A DNA stretch of 64,000 nt, taken from positions 1 to 64,000 of the forward strand of contig NZ_FOCM01000011.1 of NCBI RefSeq assembly GCF_900110115.1, written 5' to 3'. A program made the position numbers and the translations under genes. The notes beneath the pieces are model-generated. The model searched no databases and had not been told where the DNA came from. It saw only the letters and a program-made list of their open reading frames with translations. Shown here one piece after another: positions 28,021-35,145 of the stretch (position 1 is its first letter; each line of letters starts with the position of its first letter). The stretch comes from Palleronia pelagia (GTDB lineage Bacteria > Pseudomonadota > Alphaproteobacteria > Rhodobacterales > Rhodobacteraceae).

Positions 28021-28049
28021 CAGATTTCACATTACGAATACAAAATCTG
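28021..28049. promoter_or_regulatory. 29-nt imperfect palindrome in the soxW-soxX gap, candidate SoxR operator
   Basis: CAGATTT (28021-28027) and AAATCTG (28043-28049) are perfect 7-bp arms; the centre ATTACGAAT resembles the core ATTCAGAAT of the soxS/soxV dyad. Binding of the ArsR-type SoxR in the w-x intergenic region is reported for the Paracoccus sox locus, so the position fits known biology. Direct binding here is inferred. Confidence 0.6.
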
Positions 28050-28059
28050 TTCGGATCCT

Positions 28060-28650
28060 CTAACCCTCTCGTTCCTCAAGCTTTCTTGCATGGTACTTCT
28101 GGAACGGCTCGTCGGTTTCGTAGCCTTTTTCCAAAACAAAGGTCAGAAGGTTCCGGGTCGTGGAGGCGCTGAAGGCGCCCGGCATCGTCACGATCGCCGC
28201 GTCGCTCGCAGTGGCGTCACTGGGGATGTCTTCGGCCGATTCGGGAAAGAACATGAGCGTCGGCGTGAACATCGCCCCCCAGCGGCGGACCGCGTCCTTC
28301 TCGGACATTGCCGCACCGTCGAAATCGACGACCTCGACATCGCCGAACATGTTGATCTGGACGACGTAGAAATCCTCGGACAGCATGCGGTCGATCTCGG
28401 GCACGACGAAAACCTCTTCGTGCATCTTTTTGCAGTAGATGCAGCCGCGCTGCTCGATCATGAGCAGCAGGCGCTTGCCCTGCGCTTCGGCATCTTCCAG
28501 GTCCTCGCGCAGAACGCGGAACGTATCCTGCATCCAGGGGGCCTTGTGCAGGCCGTCATCGCCCAGCACCGGCTCACGCTGCCCGTCGGCCAAGGCGGGT
28601 AGGGTCGTCAGCGCCAGCGCGGCCAGGATCGTCATCGCGTATCGAAGCAT
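28060..28650 (-). CDS. soxW: Periplasmic thioredoxin-like SoxW
   Basis: 196 aa: a leader (MLRYAMTILAALALTTLPALA), then a thioredoxin fold with the redox pair CIYC at 70-73 (QRGCIYCKKMH) and the cis-proline loop MFTPTLMFF. SoxW receives electrons through SoxV and keeps Sox thiols reduced. AAGGAG precedes the ATG at 28650; soxV ends 11 nt upstream. Confidence 0.9.
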   Translation of the reverse strand: MLRYAMTILAALALTTLPALADGQREPVLGDDGLHKAPWMQDTFRVLREDLEDAEAQGKRLLLMIEQRGCIYCKKMHEEVFVVPEIDRMLSEDFYVVQINMFGDVEVVDFDGAAMSEKDAVRRWGAMFTPTLMFFPESAEDIPSDATASDAAIVTMPGAFSASTTRNLLTFVLEKGYETDEPFQKYHARKLEEREG

Positions 28651-28661
28651 GGTAAATCTCC

Positions 28662-29402
28662 TTATCCGTAGCGGCTGAAAATCGGGAAGGTCTCGATCAT
28701 CCACTGGGCGATGGCGTTCACCGAATTGGTGGCGATCAGGACCGCAAAGAGGATGAGCAATGCTCCCATGATCTTTTCGACGGTGCCCAGATGGCGGCGG
28801 AACCGCGTCATGAAGCGCGTGAAAGGGCCTACGAAAGCGGCAGCCAGCACGAAAGGCGCGGTCATCCCGACGCCGTATGTGAACAGGAGGAATGCGCCGC
28901 GCGCGGCGCTGTCGGTCCCTGCCGCCGTGAACAGGATCGCGGCCAGCACCGGGCCCACGCAGGGCGTCCAGCCGAAGGCAAAGGCCAGCCCCACCACGTA
29001 GGCCCCGGCCAGCGACAGGTTCGACACATCGCCCGGCTCGGCGCGGAATTGGCGATAGAGGACGGGGATGCGCAGCACGCCCAGAAAGTGCAGGCCCATG
29101 GCGAAGATCAGTCCCGCCGCGATCCAGCGGAGCACGTCGAACCACTGCCGCAGAAGCTGTCCGGCGGTCGAAGCTGACGCCCCCAGCGCCACGAAGATCG
29201 TGATCACCCCGGCCGCGAAGCACAGCCCACCGAACACCGCCCGCGTGCGCAGTACGGCGGGAACGCGACCGTCGGGACCCACGGCCTGCAGCGATCCGCC
29301 CGCCAAGTATCCCAAGTAGAACGGTACCATGGGCAGGATACAAGGTGACAGGAAGGACAGCAGCCCCGCGAAAAGGGCGCCGCCCGCGCTGACGTCGAAC
29401 AT
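28662..29402 (-). CDS. soxV: CcdA-type membrane thiol-electron transporter SoxV
   Basis: 246-aa protein with six hydrophobic segments. The conserved cysteines are in FLSPCILPMVPFYLGYL and FGWTPCVGPVLAAIL, the hallmark of CcdA/DsbD-beta proteins that carry reducing power across the inner membrane. GGGAGGGAGT precedes the ATG at 29402. First gene of the minus-strand sox operon, divergent from soxS. Confidence 0.93.
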   Translation of the reverse strand: MFDVSAGGALFAGLLSFLSPCILPMVPFYLGYLAGGSLQAVGPDGRVPAVLRTRAVFGGLCFAAGVITIFVALGASASTAGQLLRQWFDVLRWIAAGLIFAMGLHFLGVLRIPVLYRQFRAEPGDVSNLSLAGAYVVGLAFAFGWTPCVGPVLAAILFTAAGTDSAARGAFLLFTYGVGMTAPFVLAAAFVGPFTRFMTRFRRHLGTVEKIMGALLILFAVLIATNSVNAIAQWMIETFPIFSRYG

Positions 29403-29418
29403 TTTACTCCCTCCCGCT

Positions 29419-29455
29419 TTGACGTATAAAAAATTCAGAATATGTATTGCGTCAA
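29419..29455. promoter_or_regulatory. soxS/soxV divergent promoter-operator, 37-nt dyad
   Basis: TTGACG (29419-29424), a perfect 9-nt palindrome ATTCAGAAT (29433-29441) and CGTCAA (29450-29455) share one centre at 29437. Each outer arm can serve as a -35 box: on plus, TTGACG then TATGTA at 29441-29446 (16-nt spacer) for soxS; on minus, TTGACG then TTTATA at 29430-29425 (19-nt spacer) for soxV. The two promoters therefore overlap on opposite strands with the core operator inside both. Known SoxR binding to the s-v gap supports the assignment; promoter boxes are predicted. Confidence 0.6.
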
Positions 29456-29477
29456 GGTGTAATCTGGAAACTCCGCC

Positions 29478-29858
29478 ATGCGTCTGCCTCTGCTTGCCAC
29501 GTGCCTTGGCCTGCTGACCGCCCTGCCCGCCTGGGCCGAGCGGGAGTTGGTAATGGTAGAACAGCACGGCTGCGTCTGGTGTGAACGGTGGGACGCCGAG
29601 ATCGCGCCGGCCTATCCAAAGACCGAGATCGGGGCCGAAGCCCCCTTGCGCCGGATTGACCTGAACGCGCCGGTTCCCGTTGACCTGACGCTCGCTTCGC
29701 CCCCGCGACTGACACCGACCTTCATTCTGATCGATGACGGCGACGAGATCGCCCGGCTGGAAGGCTACCCGGGCGAAGATTTTTTCTGGGCGGTGATCGA
29801 ACGGATGCTGTCCGACGCCGGTCCGGTCGCTGGCTCGCCGGAAAAACACCCGCGATGA
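29478..29858 (+). CDS. soxS: Periplasmic thioredoxin-like SoxS
   Basis: 126 aa: leader MRLPLLATCLGLLTALPAWA, redox pair CVWC at 32-35 (EQHGCVWCERW) and the cis-proline loop RLTPTFILI. In Paracoccus SoxS is a periplasmic thiol protein needed for full induction and Sox activity. It is divergent from soxV, 75 nt apart, and its stop overlaps the soxR start (ATGA). The ribosome-binding site is weak (GGAAA). Confidence 0.85.
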   Translation: MRLPLLATCLGLLTALPAWAERELVMVEQHGCVWCERWDAEIAPAYPKTEIGAEAPLRRIDLNAPVPVDLTLASPPRLTPTFILIDDGDEIARLEGYPGEDFFWAVIERMLSDAGPVAGSPEKHPR

Positions 29859-30286
29859 GGGATCTCGCAACGCACCGAAATTGCGGTTCTGCGCCGCGGC
29901 GTCTATACCCGGAGGAAGTGGGGTCGCCGCTGCGACCACGAGTGGGGAACTTTCCTGTGGCACTACCCAAGTTCGGCGAGAACACGACCGTCGCGGAATT
30001 CGACGAGATGGCGCGTAACGCGCGCAGCGCGGCCGACTTTCTGAAGGCGTTGGGACATGAAGGCCGTTTGATGATCCTCTGCCATCTCGCCACCGGCGAG
30101 AAGTCGGTGACTGAACTGGAACAGCTTCTGTCGGCGCGGCAGGCCGCGGTATCGCAGCAGCTGATGCGGCTTCGGCAAGAAAATCTCGTGCAGGCGCGGC
30201 GCGAAGGAAAGCAGATCTTCTACTCCTTGACGGACGAACGCGCCGTGCGGATCATGGATGTCGTGTACGACCTGTTCTGCAAATAG
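29855..30286 (+). CDS. soxR: ArsR-family repressor SoxR
   Basis: 143 aa if started at the ATG overlapping the soxS stop. The winged helix is clear: ADFLKALGHEGRLMILCHL, then SARQAAVSQQLMRLRQENLV (recognition helix) and RREGKQIFYSL. The cysteine in LCHLATGEKS and one at the C-terminus (DLFCK) are the two conserved SoxR cysteines that sense reduced sulfur. A GTG at 29957 with GGGGA 8 nt ahead would give a more typical 109-aa protein; the first 34 residues of the longer form look unconserved. Represses sox genes in known systems. Confidence 0.87.
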   Translation: MRDLATHRNCGSAPRRLYPEEVGSPLRPRVGNFPVALPKFGENTTVAEFDEMARNARSAADFLKALGHEGRLMILCHLATGEKSVTELEQLLSARQAAVSQQLMRLRQENLVQARREGKQIFYSLTDERAVRIMDVVYDLFCK

Positions 30287-30301
30287 GCTCGCACGGGGGG
30301 A

Positions 30302-31366
30302 ATGATGATCGACACGATCGGCGAGCCGGGACTGGCAGCACTCATGGGCCTTGGCGGCGGCATCGTCCTCGGGTTGGCGGCACGTCTCGGCAGGTTCTGC
30401 ACGCTCGGCGCCATCGAAGACCAGATCTATGGCGGCTCCTCAGCGCGCTTGCGGATGTGGGGTGTTGCCATCGCCGTCGCCGTCCTTGCGAGCTTCGCAC
30501 TCATCGGAACCGGCCGGTTCGACCCGATGTCGAGCTTCTATATCGCCCAAAGCTTCAGCCTGCCGGCCGCCATCCTGGGCGGGCTCGTCTTCGGCTACGG
30601 CATGGCCATGTCCGGCAACTGCGGATTCGGGGCACTTGCCCGGCTCGGCGGTGGGGAACTGCGCTCGTTCGTAATCGTGCTGGTCATGGGGATCTCGGCC
30701 TACTTCACGCTGGCGGGTCCGCTGTCGCATTTTCGTGTCGCGCTCTTTGATCGGCCCGCCGCATCCGAGCCTCAGGGATTCGCCCAGATCCTCGGCGGCG
30801 TGACCGGGGTGTCGCCCGTCGCGATCGGGCTGGTCGCGGGGCTCATGATCCTTGCCCTGACCCTGCGCGGCGCGCGCGGGGCCGGAATGAACATGGCGCA
30901 AGTCGGATGGGGCGCGCTGGTGGGACTTGTCATCGCGTCGGCCTGGGCCGGAACCCAATGGTTGGCGACGGCGGGCTTCGACGGGTTGCCTGTCGTCTCG
31001 CACACCTTTTCGGCCCCGGTCGGCGAGACGATCCTTTATGCCATGACCTCCTCGGGCAGCCGCCTGAGCTTCGGGATCGGCTCGGTCTGCGGGATCGTCT
31101 TCGGCGCGGCCATCGGATCGCTTGCGAATAGCCGGTTCCGGTGGGAAGCCTGTGACGACCCGCGCGAACTGCGCCGCCAGATATTCGGCGCCGCGCTCAT
31201 GGGGTGGGGCGCCGTGACCGCAGCCGGATGTTCGATCGGCCAGGGGCTTTCAGCGTTCTCGTTGCTCGCCGTGTCGGCGCCACTGACACTCGGGGCGATC
31301 TACATCGGAACCGCGATTGGTCTTCGCCAGGTCATCGAAGGCTGGCCCCTACGCCAACCGGGCTGA
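30302..31366 (+). CDS. YeeE/YedE-family sulfur-compound transporter (SoxT/TsuA type)
   Basis: 354-aa inner-membrane protein with around nine hydrophobic segments and the three conserved cysteine motifs of the YeeE/YedE (TsuA) family: LGRFCTLGA, SGNCGFGALARLGGG and AAGCSIGQGLSA. TsuA moves thiosulfate through a cysteine relay. GGGGGG precedes tandem ATGs at 30302 and 30305; the second has the better spacing. It follows soxR by 15 nt, consistent with import of a sulfur compound that acts as inducer or substrate. Confidence 0.88.
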   Translation: MMIDTIGEPGLAALMGLGGGIVLGLAARLGRFCTLGAIEDQIYGGSSARLRMWGVAIAVAVLASFALIGTGRFDPMSSFYIAQSFSLPAAILGGLVFGYGMAMSGNCGFGALARLGGGELRSFVIVLVMGISAYFTLAGPLSHFRVALFDRPAASEPQGFAQILGGVTGVSPVAIGLVAGLMILALTLRGARGAGMNMAQVGWGALVGLVIASAWAGTQWLATAGFDGLPVVSHTFSAPVGETILYAMTSSGSRLSFGIGSVCGIVFGAAIGSLANSRFRWEACDDPRELRRQIFGAALMGWGAVTAAGCSIGQGLSAFSLLAVSAPLTLGAIYIGTAIGLRQVIEGWPLRQPG

Positions 31367-31462
31367 CCGCTCGCGTGGTCGGACGTCACCGGCGATGAAG
31401 GTGCTGGTTCCCCCCTGTTTGCGGCGGCACCGCAAGAGCCGCCCAGGATGCGAGCCCGCGCG

Positions 31463-33079
31463 TCAGATCGTCAGGTCGAACACCTGCCCGCCGAGGCTCA
31501 GGTTGATGGCGTCCTGCCCGTCGCCGTCCACCAGCGCCCAGAGGATCTGGCCCGTGGGTCGATAGATCACGAAGGCCTCGTCCACGCCCGCATCCCCGGC
31601 TGTGGGGGTGGTGGCGATATTCACCTGGAACTGGTCGGCCGTGGCGCTACCGCCATAGACCAGGACGTCGCCCTCGGCCGCGTCGTAATCCTGGATCCAG
31701 TCGTTGCCGTGATCCGCGATCCCGAGGTGGAAGAACCGGTCGCCGCCGGCCCCGCCATTGACCCGGTCGCTGCCGAACCCGCCATTGATGAAGTCGAACC
31801 CGTCGCCGCCGAAGATCTCGTCGCCGAAAGCCGACCCGGTCAGCGTGTCGTCGCCGGTCCCGCCGATCACCGTATCGGCGCCGAAGCCGCCGGCGATATC
31901 GTCGTTGCCGGCGTCGCCCCGCAGCTCGTCATTGCCGTAGCCGCCGTCGATGATGTCATCGCCGTCGCCGCCGTAGACCACGTCGCGCAGATCGGCCGCC
32001 GTCGCGCCACCCAGGATCGTGTCGTTGCCCGCGCCGCCGACAAGCGTGTCCTGGCCGTCACCGGCGCGCAAGCTATCGTCGCCTCCACGTCCATTCAGAA
32101 AGTCGTTGCCGGCATCGGTCTCCAGGAGGTTCGCGACGCTGGAGCCCGCCGCCCGCACATCCCAATCGCCGATGGCAATGAAGTCCTCGATCCCGACCAG
32201 AGTATCTTGGCCGATATCGCTTTGGTACCGACCGTGGGTGCCCGCTTCGAGATCTACCGCCAAAATGTCGTTGGCCAAACCGGTAAGATCGGTGACCAGG
32301 CGGTCACGGCCCGCGCCGCCCTCGAAGACGTCCTGGCCGCCGAAATTATAGAAGGTGTCCTCGCCATCATCGCCGACCACGGTATCGTTGCCGGCGCCGT
32401 CCCGCAGATTGTCGTCGCCCGCACCGCCGACGATCACGTCATCACCGTCGCCCCCGTCCAGTGTGTCGTTGCCGCCCAACCCATCGATCAGGTCGGCCGC
32501 ATCGGTGCCGGTCAGACTGTCCGGACCCTCGGTCCCGGTCGGGTCGTCGTGCAGCAGCGGACCACCCGGTTCGGTCGGTCCGAGCAATCCGGCCGCCGTC
32601 GAAAGGTCGATGGTCCCCGTCTGTCCGTAGGGTTCGGGCGGGCGCCCGTATTCGCCGATCAACGGCAGCATCTCACTATTGAGGTCAATGCTGGGAAGCG
32701 GATCCCCATCAATCAGAAAGAATAGCAGAGTGTATGCGTCAGAAGCCGGGCCCCAATCGTATTGCAACCCATAAACCAGGGAGACACTCGGATCTGCATT
32801 GTCGCCATTGTCGTGACGGATTTGACCGAAGGCCTCCAGGGAAGGTGCGCCCAGCGTTTCGGTACCTGCTGTTTGAGACACGAAACTTACCTGCTCGATC
32901 AAGAGATCGGTGGTGATCGCAGCAAAGCTGTTCGCCGTTACAAAATCCACCACGTAGTAGAACGACGTCGTTCCCTCGCCCACATCCAAAGTCACTTCGA
33001 GGGGGCCGGCCTCGAGGATGTCTGGACCGCTGCCGGGGACGAAACGGACCATGATGGCGGAGAAAGTGTATGCGGTCAT
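31463..33079 (-). CDS. RTX-type calcium-binding repeat protein
   Basis: 538 aa, probably secreted by a type I system. The N-terminal ~180 residues are a non-repetitive beta-rich domain (YTFSAIMVRFVPGSGPDILE) of a kind seen in several roseobacter RTX proteins. Two blocks of GGxGxDxLx nonapeptides follow, near residues 188-252 and 315-470 (e.g. GGDGDDVIVGGAGDD), which bind Ca2+ as parallel beta-rolls. The C-terminus (QDAINLSLGGQVFDLTI) resembles the uncleaved T1SS signal. No signal peptide. The start at 33079 follows AAGGG; no transporter genes are adjacent. Function beyond calcium binding unknown. Confidence 0.85.
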   Translation of the reverse strand: MTAYTFSAIMVRFVPGSGPDILEAGPLEVTLDVGEGTTSFYYVVDFVTANSFAAITTDLLIEQVSFVSQTAGTETLGAPSLEAFGQIRHDNGDNADPSVSLVYGLQYDWGPASDAYTLLFFLIDGDPLPSIDLNSEMLPLIGEYGRPPEPYGQTGTIDLSTAAGLLGPTEPGGPLLHDDPTGTEGPDSLTGTDAADLIDGLGGNDTLDGGDGDDVIVGGAGDDNLRDGAGNDTVVGDDGEDTFYNFGGQDVFEGGAGRDRLVTDLTGLANDILAVDLEAGTHGRYQSDIGQDTLVGIEDFIAIGDWDVRAAGSSVANLLETDAGNDFLNGRGGDDSLRAGDGQDTLVGGAGNDTILGGATAADLRDVVYGGDGDDIIDGGYGNDELRGDAGNDDIAGGFGADTVIGGTGDDTLTGSAFGDEIFGGDGFDFINGGFGSDRVNGGAGGDRFFHLGIADHGNDWIQDYDAAEGDVLVYGGSATADQFQVNIATTPTAGDAGVDEAFVIYRPTGQILWALVDGDGQDAINLSLGGQVFDLTI

Positions 33080-33428
33080 GGATACTGGCCCTTGGAACGG
33101 AAGACGACTCCGGGCGCACACTTGCAAAAAGGGCGACCGACTTCCCCTTTGATCGCGCATTCATGGTACCAGGCAGACCTGATTGAGGATTCCCGGTTAC
33201 ATTGGTGGATCCGCTGTCAGGGCAGCCCACGGCCTTCGGTATGCAACACCTCACATGATCAGATCGTCCATGTTCGAGCACGTCGGTTCGGCACATGCGA
33301 CCGGGACCCGCGCGGGCTCGCCTTGGTTCCCGGTGCACTCGAGGCGGCACGATGTTGCGAGAGGCATCACTTCCCCGTCTGATCTCGTCGCACCTTCAAT
33401 GCAGACAGCCGGCGCGGCAGCGCCTCGA
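33080..33428. other. 349-bp intergenic region, no gene seen
   Basis: Upstream of the RTX gene and downstream of the TetR gene (both minus). No frame here shows coding character or a convincing start. Presumably contains the RTX promoter. No repeat or RNA motif recognised. Confidence 0.5.
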
Positions 33429-34082
33429 TCATTCTTCGGGCAAGACAGGGTTCAAGACGCTTCCGAGGATCGAATTGACGACCTGTTCGCGCATTCCGAT
33501 CTGCGCGCTTTCGGTGAAAAGCGCGTCGCCGAAACTGATCTCGAAGGTCACGCGGTTCGAGACGTTGAAAAAGCTGAGCGCGCTGATCTGCCAGTGCAGC
33601 GCGATGGCCGACGCGTCGTCGCGGAACAGACCGCTGGCGATACCTTCCGCGCAGATCCGTTCGAGCTGATCGATCACCGCGCGGTTGGTGTCGCCGATCT
33701 GCGGGATCTCGGCCAGATGACGGCCGTGGTGGATATTCTCGATCATGACCAGCCGGATGAAATCGGGATTGGCGCGGTGATGGTCGAAGGTGAAGCGCAC
33801 AAGTTTGGCAAGCGCCTCGGCGGGCTCCAGCCCGCCGAGGTCGAGCGCCTCTTCCTGCGCGCGTATCTGCTCGTAGGCATCCGCCAGCACGGCGCGGTAC
33901 AGTCCTTCCTTGCCGCCAAAATAGTAAAACAGCATTCGCTTCGAGGTCTTCGTGCCCTCCACGATCCGCTCCACCCGCGCGCCCGCAAACCCGTTCGCGG
34001 CGAACTCGCGGCGTGCGGCGGCCAGGATGTCGGCCTTTACCGCTGCCGGGTCCTGTTTCCATCTCCGCGCCCTGTCCGGCAT
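33429..34082 (-). CDS. TetR-family transcriptional regulator
   Basis: 217 aa: N-terminal HTH (ADILAAARREFAANGFAGAR, then TSKRMLFYYFGGKEGLYRAVL) and a helical ligand domain containing DFIRLVMIENIHHGRHLAEI. Divergent from the dehydroshikimate genes with a 130-nt gap, so it most likely regulates quinate/shikimate breakdown. AAAGGCGAC sits before the ATG at 34082. Ligand unproven. Confidence 0.87.
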   Translation of the reverse strand: MPDRARRWKQDPAAVKADILAAARREFAANGFAGARVERIVEGTKTSKRMLFYYFGGKEGLYRAVLADAYEQIRAQEEALDLGGLEPAEALAKLVRFTFDHHRANPDFIRLVMIENIHHGRHLAEIPQIGDTNRAVIDQLERICAEGIASGLFRDDASAIALHWQISALSFFNVSNRVTFEISFGDALFTESAQIGMREQVVNSILGSVLNPVLPEE

Positions 34083-34118
34083 GTCGCCTTTCGATCCTTC
34101 CAGTGTTTCAGCATCACA

Positions 34119-34186
34119 GAACCATAATTAACCGCCCGGATCAAATTCCTTGACGATGTTAACCGCATGGTTCATTTTGACATGAA
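34119..34186. promoter_or_regulatory. Divergent TetR/aroE-like control region with dyads and direct repeats
   Basis: GAACCAT (34119-34125) is inverted at 34167-34173 (ATGGTTC). TTAACCGC occurs twice, at 34128-34135 and 34159-34166, 31 nt apart (three helical turns). A third dyad, TTCAT-N6-ATGAA, spans 34171-34186. Such clustered symmetry in a divergent gap is typical of TetR operators; which element is bound cannot be told from sequence alone. Confidence 0.4.
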
Positions 34187-34212
34187 ACAATTCCCTCGTG
34201 GGAGGATTCAAC

Positions 34213-35085
34213 GTGGCCCATGACATGCACCCCAGATCCGACAGCAGCTTGCGCGCCGGCCTCGTGGGCCGTGGCATCGCCTTGTCCCGCACCCCCGCCA
34301 TGCACGAGGCCGAGGCGCGGGCCCAGGGAATGACCGGCGACTATCGCCTCATCGATCTTGATGAGCGTGGTGATATACCGCTCGCCGACGTGCTTGCCGA
34401 GGCAGAGGCCGACGGTCTTGACGGGTTGAACGTCACCTACCCTTACAAGGTCGAGGTGATGGCGCTGCTGCACGATTTGTCACCCAACGCGCGGGCGGTC
34501 GGTGCGGCGAACACCGTGATCCTGCGCGGCGGGCGGCGCATCGGTCATAACACCGATCTGTGGGGCTTTGCCGAAAGCTTTCGGCGCGGCCTGCCCGACG
34601 CGGCGACCGATCATGTGCTGCTGCTGGGCGCGGGCGGCGCCGGGGTCGCCGTGGCCCACGCGCTGGCCGATTGCGGAGTGTCGCGCTTGTCGATCCTTGA
34701 CAGCGACGGGGACCGGGCGGCATCGCTGGCGGCCCAGGTGTCACGCAACCGGCCCGGTTGCGCTGCCGACGCCGTGAATGATGCCGCCACCCTGTTTGCC
34801 GGCAAACGCCCGAACGGTGTGGTGAACGCGACGCCCATGGGCATGGCGAAACTGCCCGGGACAGCCATCGACACCGACCTGATCACGCCCGATCAATGGG
34901 TCGCGGACATCGTCTATTTCCCGCTGGAAACGCAGCTTCTGGCCTCGGCGCGCGCCAAGGGGTGCCGGGTCCTGTCCGGCGGCGGAATGGCGGTGTTCCA
35001 GGCCGTGCGCGCATTCGAGCTCTTCACCGGCAGGCCCGCCGATCCCGATCGGATGAAGGCGACCTTCGACGCTTTCGACAGGTGA
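34213..35085 (+). CDS. Shikimate/quinate dehydrogenase (AroE family)
   Basis: 290 aa. The N-terminal substrate domain has AGLVGRGIALSRTPAMH and NVTYPYK with the catalytic lysine, and GHNTDLWGF with the catalytic aspartate; the cofactor domain shows LLLGAGGAGVAVAHAL. The GTG at 34213 is chosen because GGGAGGA ends 6 nt before it. Linkage to a 3-dehydroshikimate dehydratase (60 nt downstream) argues for a catabolic quinate/shikimate dehydrogenase rather than the biosynthetic AroE. Cofactor preference (NAD vs NADP) is unclear. Confidence 0.85.
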   Translation: MAHDMHPRSDSSLRAGLVGRGIALSRTPAMHEAEARAQGMTGDYRLIDLDERGDIPLADVLAEAEADGLDGLNVTYPYKVEVMALLHDLSPNARAVGAANTVILRGGRRIGHNTDLWGFAESFRRGLPDAATDHVLLLGAGGAGVAVAHALADCGVSRLSILDSDGDRAASLAAQVSRNRPGCAADAVNDAATLFAGKRPNGVVNATPMGMAKLPGTAIDTDLITPDQWVADIVYFPLETQLLASARAKGCRVLSGGGMAVFQAVRAFELFTGRPADPDRMKATFDAFDR

Positions 35086-35145
35086 CGATCATGCCGCCCG
35101 GCCCGATGTTCCTGACTTTGCGCCCCTTCCTTCCGAGGTCCTGAC

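Noticed and set aside
31800-32520. Repetitive DNA with regular short units
   Set aside because: Considered as tandem repeat or CRISPR; it is codon-level repetition of GGxGxDxLx nonapeptides in the RTX gene, with no spacers.
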